This document shows, piece by piece, positions 13,992-20,868 of a stretch of DNA of 24,513 nucleotides. Both the position numbers and the translations under genes were made by a program. The stretch lies in NCBI GenBank assembly GCA_035637595.1, contig DASPWW010000098.1, positions 1 through 24,513 of the forward strand. The letters run 5' to 3'. The notes under the pieces were generated by a model. That model did not search any database. It was given only the letters and a program-made list of their open reading frames with translations, and was not told the DNA's origin. Source of the stretch: DASPWW01 sp035637595. GTDB lineage: Bacteria; Actinomycetota; Thermoleophilia; Solirubrobacterales; 70-9. Positions within the stretch are counted from its first letter, which is position 1, and the number at the start of each line of letters is the position of its first letter.

Positions 13992-14115
13992 CACCCTTTC
14001 GGGGGATAGAGACCATCTAGAGACGCGCTCGCTGGGGGAGTAAGGCTGCGCTCGAGGCCTACTTCTCAAGGCAAGGCCCCGGTCCTCACGGCGCCGGTGC
14101 TAACCGCCGCGCCCG
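13992..14115. other. Intergenic stretch between terminator and ispG stop
   Basis: No gene is supported here. It holds a small CCC-TTTC-GGG hairpin, two direct copies of TAGAGAC four bases apart (around 14006-14023), and a GGCCT...AGGCC inverted repeat near 14057-14079 that could slow transcription leaving ispG but lacks a T run. Confidence 0.5.
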
Positions 14116-15426
14116 TTACGTACGGGTGAACCGCCGCCCCGCGACCGGCGAGGCGTCCTCGTCGAGGCGCGTCCGGGCGCGCTTGGAGGCGTTGCCGCCG
14201 GTCACGGGAGCGACGGCCGGAAGCGGCTCGGCGTCGGCGCCCTCGGCCTTCGCCGCGGCGGCCTCCATCTGGGCGATCCGCTCGGGCGTCAGCTCGTCGG
14301 CGTTCTCGTCCTCGATCCGCTTCAGCCACTTCGCGCCCTCGGCCGACTTTGACTCGTCGACCTCGACCTTTCCGCGGTCGAGCGACTTGTCGATCTCCTC
14401 GAACAGGGCGGTGACGAGGTCGTCCTGAGGGACCTTTCGCAGCGGCTTTCCGTGGGCGAAGATCAGGCCCTCGTTCTTGGCGCCGGTGATGCCGAAGTCG
14501 GCGTGGGAGGCCTCGCCGATGCCGTTGACCGCGCAGCCCAGGACGGCGACCTCGATCGGCTCCTCGTAGCCCTCGAGGCGCTGTTCGATCTCGGCGACGA
14601 CGGTGTCCATGTCGAACTGCAGCCGGCCGCAGGTCGGGCACGCGATCAGGACCGGGCCGCGCTCACGCAGTCCCAGTGCCTTGAGGATCTCCCACGCCAC
14701 CTTGACCTCCTCCTCGGCGTGGAAGGTCGAGAGACTGATCCGAATCGTGTCGCCGACCCCGTCGGCGAGCAGCGTGCCGAGCCCGACGGCGGACTTCAGC
14801 GATCCCGACCATTTCGTGCCCGCCTCGGTGATCCCGAGGTGGAGCGGGTAGGGGATCTTGTCGGCGAGCAGCCGGTTGGCCGCGATCGTGTTCGGGACGT
14901 TGGTCGACTTGATCGAGACCTTGAAGTTCTCGAAGTCGAGGCTTTCCATCAGCTCGACGAACTCCACCGCGGCGGCGACGAGCGCCTCGACGGGGCTCTC
15001 GCGCTCGAGCTCGTGAAGGTGCTTGGGAAGCGAGCCGGAGTTGACCCCGATCCGCATCGGGACGCCGGCGGCGGTGGCTCGCTCGGCGACCTGGGCGACC
15101 TTGTCGGGGCCGCCGATGTTGCCGGGGTTAAGCCGGATGCAGTGCGCGCCGGCGTCGATCGCCTTCAGCGCCAGCGTGTAGTTGAAGTGGATGTCGGCGA
15201 TCACCGGGATCGGGGACTCGGCGACGACCGTCCTCAGGGCCTCGACGTCCTCGTCGCGCGGCACGGCGACGCGAACGAGGTCGGCGCCCGCCTCGGCGAC
15301 GTTGTGGATCTGCTCCATGGTCGCGGCGAGGTTCGCCGTCTCGGTCTTGGTCATCGTCTGGACGGCCACCGGCGCTCCGCCCCCGATCGGCACGTCCTTG
15401 ACCCATATCTGGCGCTTCGAGGCCAC
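14116..15426 (-). CDS. ispG: 4-hydroxy-3-methylbut-2-enyl diphosphate synthase with C-terminal extension
   Basis: Iron-sulfur enzyme of the MEP pathway that converts methylerythritol cyclodiphosphate to HMBPP. The TIM-barrel part shows VPIGGGAPVAVQTMTKTETA, ADIHFNYTLAL, RLNPGNIG and GITEAGTK. The 4Fe-4S ligands are C263, C266 (CPTCGR) and C298, with the fourth ligand Glu305 (LGCAVNGIGEA). The frame is open to 15522, but residues before the GTG at 15426 are unlike IspG and overlap the divergent gene; a TACCCT hexamer 10 bases upstream supports this start (436 residues). After the usual core end at about residue 350 there is a charged, Ala-rich tail of about 80 residues ending RRFTRT, absent from typical IspG. 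It belongs functionally with dxr at 20865. Confidence 0.95.
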   Translation of the reverse strand: MASKRQIWVKDVPIGGGAPVAVQTMTKTETANLAATMEQIHNVAEAGADLVRVAVPRDEDVEALRTVVAESPIPVIADIHFNYTLALKAIDAGAHCIRLNPGNIGGPDKVAQVAERATAAGVPMRIGVNSGSLPKHLHELERESPVEALVAAAVEFVELMESLDFENFKVSIKSTNVPNTIAANRLLADKIPYPLHLGITEAGTKWSGSLKSAVGLGTLLADGVGDTIRISLSTFHAEEEVKVAWEILKALGLRERGPVLIACPTCGRLQFDMDTVVAEIEQRLEGYEEPIEVAVLGCAVNGIGEASHADFGITGAKNEGLIFAHGKPLRKVPQDDLVTALFEEIDKSLDRGKVEVDESKSAEGAKWLKRIEDENADELTPERIAQMEAAAAKAEGADAEPLPAVAPVTGGNASKRARTRLDEDASPVAGRRFTRT

Positions 15427-15436
15427 TTCTCGATAG

Positions 15437-15442
15437 AGGGTA
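15437..15442 (-). promoter_or_regulatory. Candidate -10 element of ispG
   Basis: TACCCT on the minus strand ends 10 bases before the GTG start of ispG. No Shine-Dalgarno sequence lies between them (CTATCGAGAA). It resembles the arrangement before proS and dxr. Confidence 0.38.
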
Positions 15443-15510
15443 GCCGCGGACTGCCGCAAGCCGATGAACGGGGGTGGATAATGGCGACGAGCAGGCACGA
15501 ATTCGACCGT

Positions 15511-15515
15511 GGAGG
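15511..15515 (+). promoter_or_regulatory. Shine-Dalgarno site deciding the start of the lamin-tail-like gene
   Basis: GGAGG lies 5 bases before the ATG at 15521, so this ATG is preferred over the in-frame GTG at 15509 that overlaps the site. Confidence 0.78.
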
Positions 15516-15520
15516 CAAGC

Positions 15521-16450
15521 ATGGGGAGCAGGACTACGACGATTCGAATCGCGCTGGCAGGCGCGCTCGCGATGGCGGCTGTCGCGCTCCCCGCGGCGTC
15601 GGCGGACGCCGCCTTCCACCTGATGAAGGTCCGGGAGGTCTACCCGGGATCGTCGAGCGTCGGCAGGGACGACGCGTTCATCGAGCTGCAGATGTTCGCG
15701 GCCGGTCAGAACTTCGTCGGCGGCCACACGGTCAGTTACTTCACCGCGGGCGGCTCGCTGCTCGGCAGCACCACGATCGACAACAACGTCCCGAACGGTG
15801 AGAGCCAGCGGACCGTCCTGATTGGCGACACGCTGGTGCCTGGTCGCGACGTGGCCAACGTTCAGAGCGACATGCTTGGCCAGTCCCTCGGGACTGCCGG
15901 AGCCGGCGGCGCGGTGTGCTTCGAGGCCATCGACTGCGTCTCGTGGGGCACCTTTGCCGGGGCGCTGCCCTCCCCCGCGGGCGCCAACGCGGCGGCGATC
16001 CCCGACGGCGCCTCGCTGGAACGCTCGATCGCGCCGAACTGCGCGACGCTGCTCGAAGACGCCGACGACACCAACAACAGCGCGGTGGACTTCGCGCTCG
16101 CAACGCCGTCGCCCCGCGGCAACGCGGTTCCGCCGACCGAGACCGCATGCACCGGCGGCAACCCGGGCGGCGGTCCCAACACGACGATCACCAAGGGGCC
16201 GAAGAAGAAGACCAAGAAGAAGAAGGCGACGTTCGAGTTCAGCTCGGACACCCCCGGCGCCACGTTCGAGTGCAGGGTCGACGACAAGCCGTTCCAGCCC
16301 TGCACGTCGCCGTTCAAGGTCAAGGTCAAGAAGGGAAAGCACAGCTTCGAGGTCCGGGCCGTCGCCAACGGCGTACCGGATGGCTCGCCCGCCGAACAGA
16401 ACTGGAAGGTCAAGAAGAGAAAAGGTGAGGCGCGCGGCCGGCTGAGCTAG
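15521..16450 (+). CDS. Secreted lamin-tail-domain-like protein with Lys-rich C-terminal Ig-like module
   Basis: A 309-residue exported protein of unknown function. The signal peptide is about residues 1-30 (TIRIALAGALAMAAVALPAA, then SADAAF). The following part, FHLMKVREVYPG...DDAFIELQMFAAG...GHTVSYFTAGGSLL, looks like a lamin-tail-type beta domain. It is followed by a Cys pair (VCFEAIDCVSWG) and PDGASLERS, the usual end of that domain, then a Gly/Pro linker. The last 92 residues (16172-16447) repeat the Cys-pair/Lys-rich module found in the secreted protein at 1507-2385. It is the only rightward gene among the envelope/isoprenoid genes, divergent from ispG, and its stop overlaps that of the GDSL hydrolase gene. 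Cell-surface location is inferred; no sorting motif or membrane anchor is seen. Confidence 0.8.
   Translation: MGSRTTTIRIALAGALAMAAVALPAASADAAFHLMKVREVYPGSSSVGRDDAFIELQMFAAGQNFVGGHTVSYFTAGGSLLGSTTIDNNVPNGESQRTVLIGDTLVPGRDVANVQSDMLGQSLGTAGAGGAVCFEAIDCVSWGTFAGALPSPAGANAAAIPDGASLERSIAPNCATLLEDADDTNNSAVDFALATPSPRGNAVPPTETACTGGNPGGGPNTTITKGPKKKTKKKKATFEFSSDTPGATFECRVDDKPFQPCTSPFKVKVKKGKHSFEVRAVANGVPDGSPAEQNWKVKKRKGEARGRLS
16172..16447 (+). repeat. Copy 2 of the dispersed Cys-pair/Lys-rich Ig-like C-terminal module
   Basis: Homologous to 1510-1770, which lies on the other strand. It contains TTITKGP, FEFSSDTPGATFEC, PCTSP and KVKKGKHSFEVRA, and a Lys run (KKKTKKKK) at its start. Confidence 0.8.
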
Positions 16451-17739
16451 CGGCGGTGCCGTACCCGGTCCGAGACCGCCGCACCGCAGACCTCGCTGCC
16501 CTCGGCGCCCACGGCGACCTCCGGTAGCCGCGCCTGGTAGCGGCCGGGGCGGTCCTTGAGCTTGAGCTTGAGCTTGAAGGCGCCGGTCGCGTCCGCCGCG
16601 GCGCTTCCGACCTCCCTCCATCTCCCCCGGCGCTTGCGCTCGACATTCACGGCGGCGCCCTGGAGGCAGCCGACGAATCCCGTGACGCTTACCTGGCCGG
16701 TCGCCACGAGGTGCTTGTGCAGCTTGAGCGAGACGGTGCGCTGCGTGGGCGTCGGGGTCGCGAACCACAGCCGCGCCGTGGAATCCGCGGTGAAGAAGTC
16801 GAGCAGCATCTGGGCGACCTTCGCCCGGCCCGTGGCGCTCGGGTGGGTCCCGTCGCTGCTCAGGTCCGAGCACTCCCAGGTCAGCCCGTCGGAGCGCGGA
16901 ACGAGTCCGTCGGCCCACAGGTACGGGCCCCAAGAGAGCCACGGCGCCTCGACGGCGCCTGCCGCCGGGTCGAAGTTCAGCGCGGCGGAGCCGTTTATCT
17001 GGTCCTCGACCAACCACTTGACCGAGAACCCGCTCTCGTACGCGTAGGGCTCGGGGTTGAGGCTGGTATCCGCGTAGCCGGCGTAGATGCGGCTCGAGAG
17101 ATAGGCCAGCTGAAGACTCGGGAAGCGATCGTGAAGGATCGCCAGCACGGCCGCCGTCTCGGCCTGGAGCTGCTGGGCGTATGCGGGCCAGCCGCTGGTC
17201 GGACCGGCGTCAGCGAGCTTCACCCAGGCGACGGCGACCTGCTGGCGCGTCAGGCCGGCGCTGGCCAGGCGCTGATCGACGACATCCCACGCCGTCGCAT
17301 TCGGATTCGACCAGGCCTGCGCCGTCTGGCCGCCCTGGGCACCGTCGACGAGCGCCAGCCGCGGGTCCTTGGCCGGATCGGAGTCGGCGAGCGGCATGAA
17401 CGTCGAGAACTCCTGGGTGGTGTTCGACATCCCGATCGACAGCAAGGCGTAGCGACCGCCCGCGGCCGGGCTCCCGCTCGCATCGCGGGGCACCACCGCG
17501 TCGGCGAGCAGTTGGCCCGCGACCTCGTGGCCCGGCGGACGGACGTTCGAGCCGCTGGGGTAGAGCCCGCCCTGGGCGCTCCGGTAGACGCCGGCGCCGA
17601 GGTCGTTGAGCGGTGTCACACCGATCGACGTTCGCGAGCAGTCCGACGCCTGGGCGGCGGTGGGCAGCACCAGCGCCGCGGCGAGCAGGCCGGCGAGTGC
17701 CACGCCGCCCGGAATCCGGTATCGCCCCCCGCCCCTCAT
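16447..17739 (-). CDS. Secreted SGNH/GDSL-type hydrolase
   Basis: A 430-residue exported protein. It has a signal peptide (about residues 1-31, GGVALAGLLAAALVLPTAAQ, ending AS). A probable nucleophile Ser sits in ALLSIGMSNTTQEF (Ser105), a Gly block in DGAQGGQTAQAW, and the Asp-His pair in SSDGTHPSATGRAKVAQMLL (about 309-328). These are the block I, II and V elements of SGNH hydrolases, so esterase or deacylase activity outside the membrane is likely; the substrate is unknown. The C-terminal 100 residues form a separate beta domain with a KLKLKLK strand. The frame is open to a TTG at 17760, but the ATG at 17739 has a strong Shine-Dalgarno site and is preferred. It lies 45 bases after the acyl-CoA synthetase gene, probably in one transcript. 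Confidence 0.78.
   Translation of the reverse strand: MRGGGRYRIPGGVALAGLLAAALVLPTAAQASDCSRTSIGVTPLNDLGAGVYRSAQGGLYPSGSNVRPPGHEVAGQLLADAVVPRDASGSPAAGGRYALLSIGMSNTTQEFSTFMPLADSDPAKDPRLALVDGAQGGQTAQAWSNPNATAWDVVDQRLASAGLTRQQVAVAWVKLADAGPTSGWPAYAQQLQAETAAVLAILHDRFPSLQLAYLSSRIYAGYADTSLNPEPYAYESGFSVKWLVEDQINGSAALNFDPAAGAVEAPWLSWGPYLWADGLVPRSDGLTWECSDLSSDGTHPSATGRAKVAQMLLDFFTADSTARLWFATPTPTQRTVSLKLHKHLVATGQVSVTGFVGCLQGAAVNVERKRRGRWREVGSAAADATGAFKLKLKLKDRPGRYQARLPEVAVGAEGSEVCGAAVSDRVRHRR
16555..16578 (-). repeat. Short hexanucleotide repeat coding KLKLKLK
   Basis: Three CTTGAG units and a CTTGAA (plus-strand reading) inside the GDSL hydrolase gene. In-frame, coding for alternating Lys-Leu of a beta strand. 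Confidence 0.75.
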
Positions 17740-17743
17740 CGCT

Positions 17744-17750
17744 TCCTTCC
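17744..17750 (-). promoter_or_regulatory. Shine-Dalgarno site deciding the GDSL hydrolase start
   Basis: GGAAGGA on the minus strand lies 4 bases before the ATG at 17739. It overlaps the codons of the longer TTG-started frame, making that longer form unlikely. Confidence 0.72.
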
Positions 17751-17784
17751 TATCGGTCAACAGCGCGAGGAGCGAAAGGGAGCG

Positions 17785-19602
17785 CTACTCGTACAGCGAC
17801 TCGATCTCCTCTTCGTACTTCTCGGCGATCGGCTTGCGCTTGAGCTTCATCGTCGGGGTCAGCTCGTCGCCGCCCGGCTCCCACGCCTCCGGCAGGACCT
17901 TGTACCTCTTGACCTGCTCGACCCGGGCCAGCTCCTCATTGGCCTCGTTGACGCCCTTCTCGACTTCCTCGAGCAAGTCCTCGTTCTCCGCCAGCGAGGC
18001 GAGGTCCTCGTCCACGCCGCGCTTCTTGGCCCACCCGCGCGCCGCATCGGGGTCGAGTGTCAGCAGCGCGGTGTTGTACTTGCGCTGATCGCCGATCGCC
18101 ACCGCCTGGTCCACGAGCGGGATCAGCTTGAGCTTCGATTCGATGTTGGCCGGCGACATGTTCTTGCCGGCCGCGTTGATGATCAGCTCCTTCTTGCGGT
18201 CGACGATCTTGAGGTAGCCGTCCTCGTCGAGCTCGCCGATGTCGCCCGTCACGAGCCAGCCGTTGTCGTCGATCGTCTCCGCCGTCGCCTCGGGCATGTT
18301 GCGGTAGCCGGGCATGTTCGAGGCGCCTCGCACCAGCACCTCGCCGTCCTCGGCGAGCTTGACCTCCATGCCGGGGACCGGGGGGCCCACGGTGCCGAGC
18401 TTGACCTCGCCGGGCGGATTGCAGGTGACGACACCGCACGTCTCGGACATCCCCCACAGCTCGCCGACCGGAATCCCGATGGCGTGGAAGAACTCCAGCA
18501 CCTCGGGCGGGGTCGGAGCGGCGCCGACGTTGACCGACACGGCCTCGTCGAGCCCCATCCGGGCGCGGATGTCGGCGAACATCTGCTCTTCGGCCTGCTC
18601 CACCGCCTTCGCGAGATCCTCGGGGACCTCCTGGCCGGCCTGCTCGAGGCGGACCTTCTGAATCGCGGCCCCGATCGCCTTCTGGGCCGGCTCGCGCTGC
18701 TCGTCGGGCAAGCTCGCGATCTGACCCTCGATCGCCGCCTTCGCCTTCTCCCAGATCCGCGGCACGGCGAAGAACCAGCTCGGCTTGACCGTGGGCAGGA
18801 ACTCGATGATCTTGCGCGGCTCCGGACACACCGTGATGCTGAGCCCGTAGACGACCGGCAGGTAGTAGTTGGCGCCGCGCTCGGCGATGTGCGCAGCGGG
18901 CAGCCACGAGATCACCCTGCCGCGCTCGGGCATTGGGATCATCTCCTCGATGCCCGAGACCAGCGACAGCAGGTTACGGTGAGTGAGCTGGACGCCCTTC
19001 GGCGGACCGGTGGTCCCCGACGTGTAGATCAGCGTCAGCAGGTCGTCGGGCCCGATCTCGGAGGCGTTGGGCTCGAGGTCGAACTCGGGATCCACGTCCA
19101 TCAGCTGGTCCAGGGTTTGATCGCCTCCGTCGCCGTCGACGACGATGACGTGCTCGATCTCGGCCCCCGCCTCGCGCGCCTGCTCGAGCCGCTCGAGCAG
19201 CGAGCTCTCCGTGATCGCCACCTTCGCGCCGGCATCGTTGGCCTGGTAGGCGATCTGCTCCGGCGAGGCGGTCTGGTAGATCGAGAACGGCACGCCACCC
19301 AGCGCCATCGCGCCGAGGTCGCAGGCGACGAACTCAGGGCGATTGTTGAGCAACATCGCGACGGTGTCGCCCTTCGAGACGCCCAGCGACGCCAGCCCGC
19401 CCGCGATCCGCGCCACGCGGTCGCGCAACTCGTTCCACGTCGCCCAGGTGTCGTCCTTGGTCAGCAGCGCCGGCTCATCGCCGTGCTTGGAGACCGTCTT
19501 CAGGAACGCCTCGAGCAGGTTCTGCGAGCTGAGCTCGCGCCCCTCGCCGCCGCTCGCGTAGCGCTCCTCGGTGGTGACGCGCTCGGCAGTCGTGACTTCC
19601 AT
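17785..19602 (-). CDS. Long-chain fatty-acid-CoA ligase (AMP-forming)
   Basis: Activates fatty acids to acyl-CoA through an acyl-adenylate, at the cytosolic face of the membrane. The 605-residue protein has the phosphate-binding loop YTSGTTGPPKG (about 193-203), the A5 region ELWGMSETCGVVT, the A7 region NGWLVTGDIGELDEDGYLKI followed by VDRKKELI, and the end LTPTMKLKRKPIAEKY, which carries the conserved catalytic Lys. The order and the long linker (IASLPDEQREPAQKA to EEQMFADIRARMG) match the FadD15-type long-chain synthetases of actinobacteria. The frame is open to 19629, but the ATG at 19602 has a good ribosome-binding site. It lies 72 bases after rseP and is followed by the GDSL hydrolase gene. 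Confidence 0.93.
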   Translation of the reverse strand: MEVTTAERVTTEERYASGGEGRELSSQNLLEAFLKTVSKHGDEPALLTKDDTWATWNELRDRVARIAGGLASLGVSKGDTVAMLLNNRPEFVACDLGAMALGGVPFSIYQTASPEQIAYQANDAGAKVAITESSLLERLEQAREAGAEIEHVIVVDGDGGDQTLDQLMDVDPEFDLEPNASEIGPDDLLTLIYTSGTTGPPKGVQLTHRNLLSLVSGIEEMIPMPERGRVISWLPAAHIAERGANYYLPVVYGLSITVCPEPRKIIEFLPTVKPSWFFAVPRIWEKAKAAIEGQIASLPDEQREPAQKAIGAAIQKVRLEQAGQEVPEDLAKAVEQAEEQMFADIRARMGLDEAVSVNVGAAPTPPEVLEFFHAIGIPVGELWGMSETCGVVTCNPPGEVKLGTVGPPVPGMEVKLAEDGEVLVRGASNMPGYRNMPEATAETIDDNGWLVTGDIGELDEDGYLKIVDRKKELIINAAGKNMSPANIESKLKLIPLVDQAVAIGDQRKYNTALLTLDPDAARGWAKKRGVDEDLASLAENEDLLEEVEKGVNEANEELARVEQVKRYKVLPEAWEPGGDELTPTMKLKRKPIAEKYEEEIESLYE

Positions 19603-19607
19603 CGCCT

Positions 19608-19612
19608 CTCCT
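19608..19612 (-). promoter_or_regulatory. Shine-Dalgarno site of the acyl-CoA ligase gene
   Basis: AGGAG on the minus strand, 5 bases before the ATG at 19602; it decides between this start and the upstream one at 19629. Confidence 0.75.
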
Positions 19613-19629
19613 CTCGTGCTCCCGGGCAC

Positions 19630-19656
19630 AACCTACCGCAGCCCAGGGGTGTGCAA
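19630..19656 (-). promoter_or_regulatory. Possible promoter of the acyl-CoA ligase/GDSL hydrolase pair
   Basis: TAGGTT (19630-19635) with TTGCAC (19651-19656) on the minus strand, spaced by only 15 bases. The gap after rseP is the longest within this leftward gene run, but the spacing is short, so the call is weak. Confidence 0.3.
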
Positions 19657-19674
19657 ACGCCCCGCCGACGCGGC

Positions 19675-20868
19675 TCAGCGGACGTCGAAGCCCTGGCCCA
19701 TCAGCCGTCCGACGTCATTCGAAAGCCCGATGAAGAAAAGCATCACGATCAGCATGGCTCCGAGCACGCCGGCGCGCTCCATCGTGCTGAAGGCGACGGG
19801 CCGGCCACGTACCTTCTCGACGAGGCTCCAGAAGATGTGGCCGCCGTCGAGCGGCAGGAACGGGAACAGGTTGATGATCGCCAGCGAGAGGCTGATGATC
19901 GCGAGTAGAAAGAGCGCGTCACGGGCCGAGAACTCGATCGCCTGGCGCGTAACCTCGTAGCTGCCGACCACGCCGGAGATGTCGTCGCGCTTGTCGGCCT
20001 GGAAGATCCCCGCGATCGTGGAGACGGTCCCGCTCGTGACCTGCCACATGATGTCCAGGGCCTGGCCGGCGGCCTCAGGAGGGGTTGGGTCGAGCGGACG
20101 CGTTCCGGGGGCGAAGCCGATCCGGTAGCGATCGATGTCGGCGTCGTAGAAGGGGCGGATCGAGAGCTGCTTGCTGTGGCCGTCGCGATCGACGGTGATC
20201 AAGGCCGGGGTCTCGGCGCGGCAGCCATCGGTCGGCTCGCCGGCGCACTCATGATTGGCGATCGCCTCGCGCACGGCGTTGAAGCGGTCCTCGGGCGAGC
20301 CCGTGATCGAGGCTCCGTCCACCGCCGCGATCGTGTCGCCCGGCCTGAGCTTGCCCGACGCCGGCGAGTCGTTCTCTACCTTGCCGATCTGGCTCGTCGC
20401 CTCCTGGATCCCAAAGGCGAGCGCGAACAGGACCAGGAACGCGATCAGCAGGTTCATCGCCGGCCCGGCGGCGATCACGACGATCCGCTTCCAGACCGGC
20501 TGGTTGTAATAGGCACGCTTGAGGATCTCGGGTGGCAAGACAGTTCTGGCGGCGTGAGGCGGCGAGCCTTGCCCGCCTGAGTCCATGGCGGTGACGAGAC
20601 CTGGGCGAGCTGCCGGGGCTCGACCCGGAACCGACTCCGGAACCCGCACCTCGTCGGGGTTCATCCCCGTGATCTTCACGTAGCCCCCGAGCGGGACCGC
20701 CCCGACCCCGTACTCGGTTTCCCCGCGCTTGACCTTCGCGATCGCGGGCGGGAAGAAGAGGTAGAACTTCTCGACCCGCATCCCGGTTCGCTTCGCGGCG
20801 ACGAAGTGCCCGAACTCGTGCAGGATGATCAGTGCCGCGAACCCGGCGAAGGCTAGGAACCAGCTCAC
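19675..20868 (-). CDS. rseP: Site-2 intramembrane zinc metalloprotease (RseP/Rip1-like)
   Basis: A 397-residue membrane protease of family M50 that cuts membrane-embedded anti-sigma factors or signal peptides. The zinc site HEFGH (H17, E18, H21) is in the first membrane helix, and the third ligand lies in FPFLPLDGGH (Asp341). GVGAVPLGGYVKITGMNP is also a family hallmark. One PDZ domain is visible at about 160-245 (GKLRPGDTIAAVDG). Between GMNPDE and RAYYNQPVWKR there is a Pro/Gly/Ala-rich insertion of about 40 residues (75-113) not usual in the family. The GTG start overlaps the dxr stop by four bases. Downstream of dxr is its usual place in bacteria. Any anti-sigma substrate is unknown; the two HTH-membrane proteins at 4912-7017 are possible but unproved clients. 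Confidence 0.93.
   Translation of the reverse strand: MSWFLAFAGFAALIILHEFGHFVAAKRTGMRVEKFYLFFPPAIAKVKRGETEYGVGAVPLGGYVKITGMNPDEVRVPESVPGRAPAARPGLVTAMDSGGQGSPPHAARTVLPPEILKRAYYNQPVWKRIVVIAAGPAMNLLIAFLVLFALAFGIQEATSQIGKVENDSPASGKLRPGDTIAAVDGASITGSPEDRFNAVREAIANHECAGEPTDGCRAETPALITVDRDGHSKQLSIRPFYDADIDRYRIGFAPGTRPLDPTPPEAAGQALDIMWQVTSGTVSTIAGIFQADKRDDISGVVGSYEVTRQAIEFSARDALFLLAIISLSLAIINLFPFLPLDGGHIFWSLVEKVRGRPVAFSTMERAGVLGAMLIVMLFFIGLSNDVGRLMGQGFDVR

Noticed and set aside
13893..14009. 38-codon plus-strand ORF starting in the LexA box
   Set aside because: Not listed as a gene because the intrinsic terminator at 13967-13991 lies inside it, so a full message is unlikely. The peptide has no membrane segment or known motif. 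Kept as a note under the candidate RNA.
14057..14079. Inverted repeat GGCCT/AGGCC as a terminator for ispG
   Set aside because: Only five base pairs with a long loop and no T run on the minus strand.
13992..14115. Possible structured RNA (SRP RNA, tmRNA, 6S or tRNA) in the gap before ispG
   Set aside because: None of the conserved sequence elements of these RNAs (for example a T-loop, the SRP apical loop, or the tmRNA ends) is present.
16711..19908. Open frame of 1065 codons on the plus strand
   Set aside because: It runs antisense through the GDSL hydrolase and the acyl-CoA ligase, both with clear motifs. Its Arg/Leu/Asp/His-rich composition is the mirror of GC-rich coding sequence.
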